Below are positions 16,541-26,914 of a stretch of 64,000 bases of DNA, piece by piece. Made by a program: the position numbers and the translations under genes. Position 1 is the stretch's first letter; each line of letters opens with the position of its first letter. Source of the stretch: Flavobacteriaceae bacterium 3519-10 (GTDB lineage: Bacteria; Bacteroidota; Bacteroidia; Flavobacteriales; Weeksellaceae); assembly GCA_000023725.1 (NCBI GenBank), contig CP001673.1:1870342-1934341 (forward strand), given 5' to 3'. The notes beneath the pieces were generated by a model, which searched no databases, had not been told where the DNA came from, and was given only the letters and a program-made list of their open reading frames with translations.

Positions 16541-18448
16541 TTACTTTTTGATCGCTTTAACCGATTTCACTGTGCCATCTTCCATATGAAGCGTCACAAT
16601 GTAAAGACCGGTTTTAAGATCTGAAACGTTAAGCTGAGCGCTTGCTTTCATTGATTTAACCTGTCTTCCTGCAACGTCAGTGATTGAAACAGATTTCACA
16701 CCTTTCACATCAGAGATGTTCAGTACGTCGCTGAATGGGTTAGGATAAACCGAAACGGCAGACTTGGTTACATCAGATGCAGCTAAAGTTCCTGCACTTA
16801 CAACTTCCAGGTTATAGTCTTCAACCTGACCATATGATGAACCAGTAGTTACACAAGCATCTGCGAAGTTGGTAAGAGTAGTTCCAGCAGCAGGCCCTGT
16901 AGCTCCGTAGAAAGCTGATTTAATTCTCATTCTTGTAACTCCTAGTGGTGCGTCCGCTGGTACTGCGATAGTTCCTGTAACATGATTGTTTGTTGTAATC
17001 CCTGTAGAGTTAAGGATAGACAAGAAACTTGTAGAGGTAGTGAAGTATTTCTCGTTTGCATCATTGAAATCTCCATCCTGGTTCCAGTCAATGAATACAG
17101 CAAAGAAATGTCTGAAATCACCTCCTGTGTTTGCATTAAGGGTAATGGTAGTGTTCGCTCCTTTTTCTGCTTTGAAGGTTTTACTAAGGAAATACTCATG
17201 TGCAGGCGCAGCAGTAACCGGTGATGTATTCGCTGTGTTGTGTGTAAGGTTAACATACGTTGTTGCCTCCACAGTTCCATACGTTAAAGGACCACAATAA
17301 TCATTTACTGTTGTAAAGGAGTAAACTGCACAATTTGTTGCGCTACCGTCTGCATTTTTAGGTACAACGCTCCAATAGTAAGTAGTATCCTTAAGTAAGC
17401 CTGTTATGTTAACGCTCAGTGCAGCTGTTGAACCCAAATTAGCCAAAGTTGTTGGTGAACTTCCTAAGAATATATCATATCCCGTTGGTGCTCCACCAGT
17501 TGTAGGTGCTGTCCATGTAAGTCTGGTTGGGTAAGCTACATTCACAGCTGCATTAAGCGGCGCTACTAATGTTGCACAACCCGGAGGGGCTGCTGCTTTA
17601 GTCGTAAATGAAAACTCGGTACAGCCTGTAGCGCTGCCTATTGCGTTCTTGGCAACAACTCTCCAGTAGTAGGTGGTAGATGCGGCTAAACCAGTTACAG
17701 CTGTGGAAGTAGTGGTTACGTTTCTAAGCAATGCTGTAGGATTTGCAGTAGTTCCGAAGTACACATCATAGCTGTCAGCTGAAGCTCCGGTAGAAGGTGC
17801 CGTCCATGTTAAAGTAGGAGCAATTGAAACACCGGTCGCAGCATTAGCCGGAAGTGTAAGTGTAGGACAGTTTGGAGCTACTGTATCCGGAGATTTTACC
17901 ACAACATCATCAATTGAAATAAAATCCATATCAGTAACACCGTGGTGTCTGAATGCTACATAAACAGTTTGTCCGGCAAAACTTGTTAAATCAAGAGTTC
18001 GCGAATATTGTGTTCCCGCATCTGCAGGATCATCGTAGGTTTCTGAAAATTTAACAGGAGATGCTGTTAAGGATGCAATATCACTAGCGGTAGCAACATA
18101 AACAGAATAATTCTCATTATCCCACGCAGCGGCCGCGGCCAGCACTTTCCAGTTCAGCATAACGTCCTTACCTGCAGCAGTAGAAAGATCAATTGCAGGA
18201 GAAACGATCCAGTTATCTGGTGTTAATGGGGTTACTTGCCATGATCTTGAAATTAGCGAAACAGGAGTGGACGGATTGCCAGCTGCATCTGGAACAACAA
18301 ATATGTCCGCCCAGTTCTTGCCATCACCGTCTTGGTCAATGCGTGTCCAGTTGGAAACATCTTCGTCATTAAAGTTGTCCGAGAAATAAGTCTGCGCTGT
18401 CGCGCTCATACCCAGTGCTAAAAAGCACGATAGTAGAATTTTTTTCAT
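16541..18448 (-). CDS. Secreted multi-domain protein with T9SS type A sorting domain
   Basis: A 635-residue exported protein. Residues 1-18 are a signal peptide (ATAQ end). About 20-190 form a choice-of-anchor/MAM-like jelly-roll module (WTRIDQDGDGKNWAD; FRHHGVTDMDFISIDDV). Two fibronectin type III-like modules follow (about 195-285 and 290-380, each with TTYYW). About 385-550 is a GEVED domain (DWNQDGDFND). The last 75 residues (SVYPNPFSDVLNIS onward) are the T9SS type A C-terminal sorting domain, so it is exported across the outer membrane and anchored or released. Likely adhesin or surface structural protein; no catalytic motif seen. It has its own promoter and terminator. Confidence 0.85.
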   Translation of the reverse strand: MKKILLSCFLALGMSATAQTYFSDNFNDEDVSNWTRIDQDGDGKNWADIFVVPDAAGNPSTPVSLISRSWQVTPLTPDNWIVSPAIDLSTAAGKDVMLNWKVLAAAAAWDNENYSVYVATASDIASLTASPVKFSETYDDPADAGTQYSRTLDLTSFAGQTVYVAFRHHGVTDMDFISIDDVVVKSPDTVAPNCPTLTLPANAATGVSIAPTLTWTAPSTGASADSYDVYFGTTANPTALLRNVTTTSTAVTGLAASTTYYWRVVAKNAIGSATGCTEFSFTTKAAAPPGCATLVAPLNAAVNVAYPTRLTWTAPTTGGAPTGYDIFLGSSPTTLANLGSTAALSVNITGLLKDTTYYWSVVPKNADGSATNCAVYSFTTVNDYCGPLTYGTVEATTYVNLTHNTANTSPVTAAPAHEYFLSKTFKAEKGANTTITLNANTGGDFRHFFAVFIDWNQDGDFNDANEKYFTTSTSFLSILNSTGITTNNHVTGTIAVPADAPLGVTRMRIKSAFYGATGPAAGTTLTNFADACVTTGSSYGQVEDYNLEVVSAGTLAASDVTKSAVSVYPNPFSDVLNISDVKGVKSVSITDVAGRQVKSMKASAQLNVSDLKTGLYIVTLHMEDGTVKSVKAIKK

Positions 18449-18475
18449 AAAAAATATTTATTTGTTTATCGGAGC

Positions 18476-18507
18476 CAAAACTAAACATTTTATCTTAAGA
18501 AAACCAA
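18476..18507 (-). promoter_or_regulatory. Promoter of the T9SS type A protein gene
   Basis: Minus strand: TTG (18505-18507), 21-base spacer, TAGTTTTG (18476-18483). Confidence 0.55.
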
Positions 18508-18719
18508 ATTTTGTTTTAAATTAATTAAAGATTTAAAGAAGATGTTAAGAATCCTACAAAATCAGCCAAAAAATGAAATCAAAAAATTCTGAGAAAAAAA
18601 TGCTCCTTCTACAAAAACACCACCTGTTTTCATACACATTCTACATTGCGTTTTGGCGATTGATGGCGGGCCGTAAACTCATTCATTCTAAATTTTTATT
18701 TTAGCTTAAATTTATCTCA

Positions 18720-20750
18720 ATGAATTTGAAAACCGCCCCATTCCTTTTCTTCGCGCTTTACACCCATGCACAGCAGGCCGACTCTGTGAAACTGATCTCA
18801 GAAGTACAGATAGACGCCTACCGCAAACCTGCAAAACTCATCACCTCAACCAAATCAGTATCGGTTGCGCAGCAGAATATATTAAACCAAAACAGTCCGG
18901 ACCGTCTTTTGGAATCGGTAAATCTAATGCCCGGCAGCAGAATGGAGGAGCGCTCCCCCGGAAGTTACCGTTTCTCAGTCCGCGGCAGCACACTGCGCTC
19001 GCCATTCGGCGTAAGAAACGTGAAAGTTTACCTTGATGATTTCCCGCTTTCGGATGCTTCCGGAAATACCTACCTGAATGTGATCGACCCCGAACTTCTG
19101 AGCGAAATAGAAATTTACAAAGGTCCTGAAGGCGGCGACTTTGGTGCAGCTACCGGTGGCACTGCCCTGCTGAGAACGGCGCGAAGCGCAAAAACCAGTT
19201 TCGGGGTTGCCGGCGGAAGCTACAATATGTTCAAAGGGAGGATTAACCATTCGCAGGAACAGGGTAATCATTTTTATCAGATTTACAGCAGCTACCAAAC
19301 AACAGATTCTTACAGGGATCAGGCAGCATTAGAACGTAAATTTCTGTTTTTGAAAGACCGAATAAACTACGCAGGCAGCAATCAGTTGCAGGCGATGTTG
19401 ATGCTGTCTGATCTGCACTATGAGACGCCCGGCGGACTCACGCTGCAGCAAATGACTGACAACCCACGGCAGGCACGCCCCAAAACGTCCGCTACGCCAG
19501 GTGCTGAAGAACAGCAGGCCGGGATTTACAACAAAATGTTATTCGCTGGCGCCTCAAATCTTCTAAATTTAACTGATGGTTTCAGCCATTTTGTGGCCGT
19601 GCATATCAGCTATAGCGATTTTCGGAATCCGTTTATCACCAACTACGAGAAGCGCTATGAAAATAATGTAGGTCTGAGAACTCATTTAAATTTCGAAAAA
19701 TCGTATCCGCAATCTTTCTATCAGACGCGATTGGGATTTGAAGGCGCTTCAGCCAAAATCCTCGTCCGCAACTACGATAACAATTTCGGCACCGCCGCCG
19801 ATCCGCAGAACTTTGACGAAATTTTCACCAAGAGCGGCTTTATTTTCCTGTCGCAGAAAGCCGAATTCTCAGACAGACTTTTTCTTGACGTTTCCGGAAG
19901 CCTTAATTTAACGAATTACCGCTGGGAAAGCGCCTTTCCAACAATGGAAACAGGCGAAAAAAAATTCAAAAATGACTTTCTGCCAAGCGTTGGAGTTTCT
20001 TATCTGATTTCAGATAGATTTTCGGTTCGCGGCAAGATCAGCAAAGGAAATTCTACGCCTACAACCGAGGAAATCCGTTCTTCAGCGCAGGAAATCAATC
20101 AGAACCTTGATGCGGAATATGGCTGGAACAAAGAAATCGGAATCCGGAAACAATGGGGAAACGCGCTGTTCACCGAAGTGAGTGTTTTTGATTTCCAATT
20201 GAAAAACGCAATCGTAAGGCGCGAAAACTCCGAAGGGCAGGAGTTTTTTGTGAACGCCGGCGAAACCGTGCAGCAGGGGATTGAATTTATTGTCGAAACC
20301 AAAAAACTGAATCTGAATTCGACTCTGCTGAACAGCCTTAAATTTTACATATCGGGCACTTTTTATGATTTCACCTTCAAAAATTACCAAAAAAACGGAG
20401 ACGACTTTTCCGGAAACAAACTTACAGGCGTTCCCACGACCTCGCTGCAAAACCTTATTAATATTGAAGTCTTAAATAAAATCAGAATCGATATCGCCCA
20501 TTTTTATACTTCTTCTACTCCACTTAATGACTCGAATTCCGTTGTCGCAGAGCCTTCATTCATCGGCAACATTTCGGTAAATTATCCCATAACAGTATGG
20601 AATTCAGCTTTAAATCTTCAGCTGCGCATCCAGAATCTGTACAACACAAAATACAGTTTAGGCTACGACATCAATGCGTTTGGCAACCGTTTTTATAACC
20701 CTGCAACGCCCAGAAATTATATGGTGGGCGTTAATTTGCAATTAAAGTAA
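18720..20750 (+). CDS. TonB-dependent outer-membrane receptor
   Basis: A 676-residue receptor with signal peptide (cleavage near THAQ, residue 18) and no carboxypeptidase-like N-terminal domain. The plug domain follows at about 30-150 (RFSVRGSTLRSPFG, KVYLDDFPLSDASG, IEIYKGPEGGDFG) and then a beta-barrel ending YMVGVNLQLK. It imports a ligand across the outer membrane using TonB energy. Size and lack of the extra domain point to the siderophore/metal-type receptors rather than SusC. The neighbouring lipoprotein gene starts one base after its stop and is not a SusD, so the pair is not a glycan uptake system. The ligand is unknown. Confidence 0.85.
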   Translation: MNLKTAPFLFFALYTHAQQADSVKLISEVQIDAYRKPAKLITSTKSVSVAQQNILNQNSPDRLLESVNLMPGSRMEERSPGSYRFSVRGSTLRSPFGVRNVKVYLDDFPLSDASGNTYLNVIDPELLSEIEIYKGPEGGDFGAATGGTALLRTARSAKTSFGVAGGSYNMFKGRINHSQEQGNHFYQIYSSYQTTDSYRDQAALERKFLFLKDRINYAGSNQLQAMLMLSDLHYETPGGLTLQQMTDNPRQARPKTSATPGAEEQQAGIYNKMLFAGASNLLNLTDGFSHFVAVHISYSDFRNPFITNYEKRYENNVGLRTHLNFEKSYPQSFYQTRLGFEGASAKILVRNYDNNFGTAADPQNFDEIFTKSGFIFLSQKAEFSDRLFLDVSGSLNLTNYRWESAFPTMETGEKKFKNDFLPSVGVSYLISDRFSVRGKISKGNSTPTTEEIRSSAQEINQNLDAEYGWNKEIGIRKQWGNALFTEVSVFDFQLKNAIVRRENSEGQEFFVNAGETVQQGIEFIVETKKLNLNSTLLNSLKFYISGTFYDFTFKNYQKNGDDFSGNKLTGVPTTSLQNLINIEVLNKIRIDIAHFYTSSTPLNDSNSVVAEPSFIGNISVNYPITVWNSALNLQLRIQNLYNTKYSLGYDINAFGNRFYNPATPRNYMVGVNLQLK

Positions 20751-20751
20751 A

Positions 20752-21396
20752 ATGATGAAAATTATTTCGGCTGTACTTTTACTCACCGTTGCGTCCTGCA
20801 GTAACGAAAAAAGCAGTGTAGGCCCTACAGCGGCCGACAGCGTGAGGCCAGAAGAAAATCAAAATGAAAAAGCGATACCCAAACCTGCAAAACTGACTAA
20901 GCAGGATAGTTTGCGAAACATTAGTAAGGACGTTTTGAATACGCTTAAATTAAAAGATTATCAACGTTTTGCAACTTTCATCCATCCTCAAAAAGGCGTC
21001 CGTTTTTCGATGTACGGCTTTGTTCGAACCGAAACCGACAAGCATTTTTCGCGGGCAGAATTTCTCAATTATATTAACACGCCGACGCGGTTTACATGGG
21101 GCGAAAAGGACGGAAGCGGTGATCAATATGTAATCTCACTTAAGGATTATTTTGAAAACTGGGTCTTCAAAAGAGATTATACACAATCAGATATTTATCT
21201 GAACGAGTTTAAAGGCACTGGAAATTCACTCAACAATTTGCAGCAAATATATCCTAATGCAGATTTTACCGAAAACTACATCGCCGGCTCTGAAAAATAT
21301 GCGTTCATGGACTGGAATGCGCTGCGTCTGGTTTTCGAAAAGTTCGAAGGGAAATACTTCCTCATCGCTGTTGTGAATGACCAGTGGACGATTTAA
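20752..21396 (+). CDS. Lipoprotein of unknown function, paired with a TonB receptor
   Basis: A 214-residue lipoprotein: signal ends in LTVASC with Cys16 as lipidation site. The remainder (about 50-214) is a single mixed alpha/beta domain with many aromatic residues (FIHPQKGVRFSMYGF, FTWGEKDGSG, YAFMDWNALRLVFE), family not recognised by me. It is translated from an ATG one base after the TonB-receptor stop, so it likely serves the same uptake or sensing function. A second ATG one codon later is equally possible. Its stop overlaps the stop of the convergent large T9SS protein. Confidence 0.65.
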   Translation: MMKIISAVLLLTVASCSNEKSSVGPTAADSVRPEENQNEKAIPKPAKLTKQDSLRNISKDVLNTLKLKDYQRFATFIHPQKGVRFSMYGFVRTETDKHFSRAEFLNYINTPTRFTWGEKDGSGDQYVISLKDYFENWVFKRDYTQSDIYLNEFKGTGNSLNNLQQIYPNADFTENYIAGSEKYAFMDWNALRLVFEKFEGKYFLIAVVNDQWTI

Positions 21397-24300
21397 TCTC
21401 TGTTTTTAAGGAAGATCCATCCGTAGAAAATACGTCCGTCCGGCAGCCTCAGAACATACCAGTAAGTACTTGTAGGTACGGGCCTTCCCATCCATCTACC
21501 GTTCCAGGATAACCTGTCCGGTCCTTCTTCCTGATGAACAAGAACCTGCTGACGGTCGAAAATCTGTATTGAAGAATTGGCACCATCAAAAACATCGAGA
21601 CCGCTGACCTGCCACACATCATTGATGCCGTCTTCGTTAGGTGTAAAGGCATTAGGAATGTCGAGAATTACGCCTTTTTTAGGCAAGCCGATACAATCTT
21701 CATCAGCAAATTTCACATAGAAAGTAGTTTGACCTGTCGGCAGGTTATAAAAAATATTGCCCGATTGCCATGTAAGCCCGTCGATCGAGTACAGAATTGT
21801 TTTGCTGCCGGTCGCGGTTACCGTGTAGTTGCTGCCGTTGGCTGTTAGCTGTGTGATGATGGGAACTTCGTAGTGTTTTACTTCGAAGGTTGTGCTGAAG
21901 GTACAGCTGTTGGATGCGGTTACCAATAGACTATACATGCCGGTTACATTTACATCGCGCAGATATTTTGTGGTTGATACTATTTCTCCGGCCGGATTTC
22001 TCCATTCGTACGATACAATATCCTGTCCTGTAAAGTCGGGTTCAATATCCACCGAATCGCCGTTATAAGGACAGAAAAAATGATCCTCAATGCTGAATTG
22101 AGGTGTCTTTTTAAGGTTTACATTAATCACCGCATAAACTGGGCAAAAGCCTGCAAAACTCACCTTCGCATAAAACGCTGAAAGATTTGAACTTTTATTA
22201 AAAGTATAGGTTGCCGGACCTGTTATCTGATTTCTGGCTTTATTTAAATCGGTGAGAGAAGGATAGTATTCGAACTGAGCACCCGGATACATCTGACTTT
22301 CGAATTGGGTTAAGTTGATTACTTCCTGGCCGTCGTTTGCGGTATCGCACACATCAAGCGGAAAAGGCCCCGGCTGGATGAGTTGCAGTTTGGTTCCCGC
22401 CTGAAGCGTGATAAAAGAAATATCGTTGCATCCGGGGATATTCTGCACTTTCACGTAAATCCTGTCCGGAAGTGGAAAGACTGCAAAATTTTCAGGATCG
22501 GCGATTGCATTTGTTTCCGATTGCGCATCACTTAAAGTACGGTAGAATGTGAACGTGTTTTCGGGATCCGCAAAATCTACCACCTGAGAGGTGTACTGAA
22601 GCAGATTAAGTTCAAAAAGGCCATCCAGATTGCTGTCGCAAATACCGGTCACTGCAGAATTAATTGCTTTTGGCGGAAAATAGGTACGAAGATGAATGGG
22701 TTTCACTGAATAACAGTCGGTGGATTTCGCCTCAAACCTTGCGTAAAAAGTCACGAGCGACTGCAGGGTAAGCTGAGTTGGGGAAACCGCAGTCGAGCTG
22801 ATTCCCGCATTGGCAGCTGCAAGCGTACGGTAATAAGTAACTTTAATATCAGAAAGCGCTGTGCTGTTCGCAGCAGGATCGAACATTTGCGGTATCGCGT
22901 CAGCAAGGTTAAATGTTTCATTAAAGTTAAACTGCTCATCACAAATCCGGAGGGTAGCTTCCTTAATAACCGGAGCCGGTATAAAATCGATATTAAGCTG
23001 AAGGGTGCTTACTGAAAAACAGCCGCCGGTGGTGAACTGCACCCGCGCATAAACAGTGTTGGAGCCAGTAGCGATAAATCTTTTTGGATCTGCGATTGGC
23101 CCTGAAAAAGACTGATTCGCGGCATTATATCCCGTAAAATAACTAAGCACAACGCTGCCCGACCCGGCGTAGATTTCGGACTGGTGCTGAGTAAGGTCAT
23201 ACGCTTCGCCGCCGTCGTTATTGTGGTCGCAGAAGCTGCGGCGCGTAATTGTAACCGCTGGATTCACCACAGGCGTCGGGATCAGATTAAATGTAATCGG
23301 ATAAATTTCTACGCAGCCCTGTACGACAATTCGTGCGAAAAGCTGCGCGCTGCCGGTAAGGGTAAAGGAAGTAAGCGCTCCGCTGTTATCCTGCGCATTC
23401 TGCAATGACTGGAAATAAGAGACCGTCGCTGGCTGCGCGCCTGAAATAGGTCCGGTGTACTGATTTAAGCTGAAGGTTTCGGTTGCGTCATTATTGAAAT
23501 CACAAACATTAAAGTTGTTTTTCGCCGCAACGGGATGAATCAGAACAATGGTTATAACACGAACCGTGTAACAGGTTGGAGATTCGGCAAAGCGTACAAA
23601 ATATCGCATTGAAACTGAATTGCCATTCGCCGTAATCAGCTGCATCGGGCTGATTGGCGACACGTCTTCTTCCGCATCTGCCTCCGTGGCGTGAAAACTG
23701 ACCGTCAAACCAGAAGCTGGACTTAAGAGCATCGACGCAGACAGCGCTGAAAGATCTACCGTTACGTCTTCAGTACCGTTAAAGCAGATATATTCTGTTT
23801 CATTTTTGGCTTCGATTTCGGTAAACTCCACTTTCAAACGGACTTCCGCAACAGAAAAACATCCGCCCGGCTGCTCTACCCTCACATAAATAGAATAATT
23901 ACCTTCTTTTATGGTGTTTATCTGCGCACCTGCTCCGGAATAAGCCTGCTGAAAACTGCTGTAATATGAAAATGTAACATTAGGATCAGAACTGATGAGG
24001 CCCGATACAGAAAGATCGAAATCATAGGGTTCCGTATCGTTATCGTTGATATCACAAATTGTAATTTCGAGATCGATTGGCGTTGAGACCGCCGGCCCCG
24101 GCGTGAAATTAACGGTAACAGGCCCGATAACCTGCGAACACTGCGCAGTGGCAAATTTCAGCCAAAGCCGCATTCCGTCCCTAAGTGTAGCGGTTGCTAC
24201 TGGGTTGGTTCCGTTTTGCGCATCGACTTCGGAAAGGTAGTATGTAACAGCGCCCGAAATGCCCGGAGCAAAAAGCACGGCATTGAAAGTGGACAGTGGA

Positions 24301-25613
24301 AAGTTGTTTTCTACACCATCATTATTGGTATCACAAACGCTTACAATGTCGGTAATAATTACGGCGCTGATGAACTGAAACCTCAGCAAAGCTACTCGGA
24401 AACATTCTGTATTTTGGGGATGCTGAATCCGCACATAAATCAGGCGCTCTTCATTTAATACCAACGTAGTAGGTGTTGCATTAGTGCCGGCCTGCGCTTC
24501 AGCCAGTGTATTGTGATAGGTAAATTGCAGGTCTGCGGGATTTTGCGGCGTAAGAAACTGCCTGTAATCATCCAGATTGATGTTTTCTACACCGTCTGCC
24601 GATGTACAGAATACTTTGGTGTAGTTTCTAGCCAATGGAAAATCAGCCGCGAAGGTAACATCAATCGTATCGGTAAGCGTAAAGGGCGCGCCGCACATGT
24701 TGTAGGTGGCTTTGGCCGAATACCGCGTATTTTGCTTCGGGCACACATTAAATGTCGAACCGCTGCCCAGCCTTACATTACGTTCGTCGAACCATTCAAT
24801 TAAAGGATTTATCACTGCGCCGTCCGGTGAAAACCGCCATGCTTCCTGTTGAGCTTCCCAGACGCCAGTATTTCTGTTAGGAGGCGAATAACCCAGAGTT
24901 CCGTTCGCGTTGGTAATGCCTAAAAGTGCGTTCGGAAATCTTGCAGTTGCACATGGCAATGCCTTCTGATCGATAAATATTTCAATTTCGTTGGTAAATT
25001 CGGACAGTACGATTTGTGTTGATGAGCGGTCCTGGCACCCCGCAATTCTGCCTTCAAAAAAATTAATGACGAGCTTGCGGCAGTTTCCGTCATTGATCAC
25101 GGAGTAATAAATTTCAGACGAATCTGCATTCGAAAAAACCAGGTCCTGAAATACACCAAATATTGAATTACCGGGCAGCAGCGGATTGGGGTTAGTCTGT
25201 TCCACATTCGGATAACTGATCTTGCCGAGCTGCGATGCATCGAACGTGACGAGGCCATTTGAACCGATTAGCAACTTGTTAAAGTTCTTTCCGAAAAAGC
25301 AGAAAGCGAAAGGGATATCAATGATTTCAGCGAACAGATCATCATAGTTTGCATTGAGTGGCGTGCCGGCATTAAAAGGAATATAGGGCTCAAAATGAAT
25401 TGGATCAACACGGTACGAAGAAGTTTCGCGTGTGGAAGGTGCGGTAGCGGTAAGGCTTACACATTCGCCATTGACGAGCGGGTAACTACAGTCGATCAGA
25501 ACATTATCGTTTCCCCAAACGTCTTTCACGTCCATCGGTATGCAGGTCTGAGCGCTGAGCAACCCAAAACAACCCGATAAAAGCAAATACAGAAAGATAA
25601 AGATTCTGTTCAT
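21393..25613 (-). CDS. Large secreted T9SS type B protein with nine CD-N-DG repeats
   Basis: A 1406-residue exported protein. The start at 25613 (MNRIFIFLYLL) gives a signal peptide ending LSAQ. The N-terminal part (about 20-280) has jelly-roll-like sequence. About 300-1100 hold roughly nine repeats of 85-95 residues, each with a core like VCDTNNDGVENNFPL and a later Tyr-rich YYLSEVDAQNGTNP element. Ig-like sequence follows. The last 90 residues (PNAFTPNEDGINDVWQV, then YWYVLRLPDGRIFYGW) are a gliding-motility-associated CHU_C domain, the T9SS type B signal. Likely a surface adhesin. Alternative GTG/TTG starts upstream overlap the divergent symporter promoter region. Confidence 0.85.
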   Translation of the reverse strand: MNRIFIFLYLLLSGCFGLLSAQTCIPMDVKDVWGNDNVLIDCSYPLVNGECVSLTATAPSTRETSSYRVDPIHFEPYIPFNAGTPLNANYDDLFAEIIDIPFAFCFFGKNFNKLLIGSNGLVTFDASQLGKISYPNVEQTNPNPLLPGNSIFGVFQDLVFSNADSSEIYYSVINDGNCRKLVINFFEGRIAGCQDRSSTQIVLSEFTNEIEIFIDQKALPCATARFPNALLGITNANGTLGYSPPNRNTGVWEAQQEAWRFSPDGAVINPLIEWFDERNVRLGSGSTFNVCPKQNTRYSAKATYNMCGAPFTLTDTIDVTFAADFPLARNYTKVFCTSADGVENINLDDYRQFLTPQNPADLQFTYHNTLAEAQAGTNATPTTLVLNEERLIYVRIQHPQNTECFRVALLRFQFISAVIITDIVSVCDTNNDGVENNFPLSTFNAVLFAPGISGAVTYYLSEVDAQNGTNPVATATLRDGMRLWLKFATAQCSQVIGPVTVNFTPGPAVSTPIDLEITICDINDNDTEPYDFDLSVSGLISSDPNVTFSYYSSFQQAYSGAGAQINTIKEGNYSIYVRVEQPGGCFSVAEVRLKVEFTEIEAKNETEYICFNGTEDVTVDLSALSASMLLSPASGLTVSFHATEADAEEDVSPISPMQLITANGNSVSMRYFVRFAESPTCYTVRVITIVLIHPVAAKNNFNVCDFNNDATETFSLNQYTGPISGAQPATVSYFQSLQNAQDNSGALTSFTLTGSAQLFARIVVQGCVEIYPITFNLIPTPVVNPAVTITRRSFCDHNNDGGEAYDLTQHQSEIYAGSGSVVLSYFTGYNAANQSFSGPIADPKRFIATGSNTVYARVQFTTGGCFSVSTLQLNIDFIPAPVIKEATLRICDEQFNFNETFNLADAIPQMFDPAANSTALSDIKVTYYRTLAAANAGISSTAVSPTQLTLQSLVTFYARFEAKSTDCYSVKPIHLRTYFPPKAINSAVTGICDSNLDGLFELNLLQYTSQVVDFADPENTFTFYRTLSDAQSETNAIADPENFAVFPLPDRIYVKVQNIPGCNDISFITLQAGTKLQLIQPGPFPLDVCDTANDGQEVINLTQFESQMYPGAQFEYYPSLTDLNKARNQITGPATYTFNKSSNLSAFYAKVSFAGFCPVYAVINVNLKKTPQFSIEDHFFCPYNGDSVDIEPDFTGQDIVSYEWRNPAGEIVSTTKYLRDVNVTGMYSLLVTASNSCTFSTTFEVKHYEVPIITQLTANGSNYTVTATGSKTILYSIDGLTWQSGNIFYNLPTGQTTFYVKFADEDCIGLPKKGVILDIPNAFTPNEDGINDVWQVSGLDVFDGANSSIQIFDRQQVLVHQEEGPDRLSWNGRWMGRPVPTSTYWYVLRLPDGRIFYGWIFLKNRD

Positions 25614-25669
25614 AATTTTACTTTTCTTTCCAAATACCGCCCGGGACAATGCTACTTCGTAAAAAAAAT

Positions 25670-25677
25670 TACATTTG
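25670..25677 (+). promoter_or_regulatory. -7 promoter element of the dicarboxylate symporter gene
   Basis: TACATTTG fits TAnnTTTG and lies 22 bases before the ATG at 25700. Confidence 0.5.
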
Positions 25678-25699
25678 TATCCGATTAATATTCGATCAC

Positions 25700-26914
25700 A
25701 TGAAAAACCTCATCAACAATTATTCCGCTATCTTCCTGTTACTTATGGGAATAGCGGTTGGCAGCCTCATCGGTATATTTGCTCCCGAAGCCGTAATTTA
25801 CCTTAAACCTTTGGGCGACATCTTCCTCAATCTGCTTTTTGTGAGTGTGGTGCCGCTGGTATTTTTTGCCGTTGCCAATTCTATTGCGTCGCTCGAAAAA
25901 CAATCAAAGTTCGGCAAAATTATTTTCACGATGGCCGGTACTTTTTTGCTTTTTATCCTTATTTCAGCAGTATTTACCGTCATCGTGGTGTACCTGTTTC
26001 CCACCGAGGCACTGCCGTCCACTGCGGATGAAACTCTGGAAGCCAACAACCCCGTTTCGTGGAGTGACCGCCTTGTGAGCTTTTTCACAGTAAGCGAATT
26101 TACAGAACTTTTTTCCAGAAAAAACATGCTTGCGTTGCTAATTTTTGCATTTCTTACCGGAACTGCGGTACGGAAGGCAGGCGAGGCCGGTTCATCATTT
26201 AAAGAATTTCTGGCTTCGGGCTTTGAGGTGATGAAGGAGCTTTTGCTCATCGTAATGAAGGCTGCACCGATTGGTTTGGGAGCTTATTTCGCCTATCAGG
26301 TTGCGACAGTCGGGCCACAGCTTTTCGGTTTTTATGCAAAACCACTCGGATTATACTACGCCGCCGGCACCGTTTATTTCTTTGCGTTTTTTACGCTGTA
26401 CGCATTCATGGCAAAAGGCAAAAACGGAATCAGCCAGTTCTGGCGAAACAATATTTACCCAAGTTTAACCGCAGTTTCAACGTGCAGCAGTTTCGCGACA
26501 ATGCCTGCGAACCTTCAGGCGGCATCACGCATCGGTGTACCGGCAGCGATCGCCAATATTGTAATCCCGATCGGGAGTACACTTCATAAACAGGGTTCGT
26601 CGATGTCTTCAATCATTAAAATATACGTGGCTTTTCTGATTATCGGCGAAGATTTTTTCGATCCGATGAATCTGCTGCTCGCGCTTGGCATCACGGTCTT
26701 TGTGAGCATCGTGGCAGGCGGCATCCCAAATGGCGGCTATATTGGTGAAATGCTGATGATCTCGGTGTATCAGCTTCCGATAGAAGCCATTCCGGCCGTA
26801 ATGATCCTCGGCACTTTGGTGGATCCGTTGGCAACAATACTCAATTCCACAGGAGATACGGTAGCCGCGATGTTTGTGACGAGAATTTCAGGCGAAAAGT
26901 TTGTGGAAGAGTAA
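25700..26914 (+). CDS. Dicarboxylate/amino acid:cation symporter (DAACS/GltP family)
   Basis: A 404-residue inner-membrane symporter of the glutamate/C4-dicarboxylate family. About eight transmembrane segments and two re-entrant loops are expected; the Ser-rich loop reads TAVSTCSSFATMPAN, and the conserved IPIGSTLHKQGSSM segment follows, as in GltP/DctA (where MNMDGT is usual; here it is HKQGSS). The substitution at that cation/substrate site suggests an unusual substrate, but the fold is clear. Start at 25700 (MKNLINNYS) gives the family N-terminus; the upstream ATG at 25649 precedes the -7 box. Monocistronic. Confidence 0.8.
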   Translation: MKNLINNYSAIFLLLMGIAVGSLIGIFAPEAVIYLKPLGDIFLNLLFVSVVPLVFFAVANSIASLEKQSKFGKIIFTMAGTFLLFILISAVFTVIVVYLFPTEALPSTADETLEANNPVSWSDRLVSFFTVSEFTELFSRKNMLALLIFAFLTGTAVRKAGEAGSSFKEFLASGFEVMKELLLIVMKAAPIGLGAYFAYQVATVGPQLFGFYAKPLGLYYAAGTVYFFAFFTLYAFMAKGKNGISQFWRNNIYPSLTAVSTCSSFATMPANLQAASRIGVPAAIANIVIPIGSTLHKQGSSMSSIIKIYVAFLIIGEDFFDPMNLLLALGITVFVSIVAGGIPNGGYIGEMLMISVYQLPIEAIPAVMILGTLVDPLATILNSTGDTVAAMFVTRISGEKFVEE

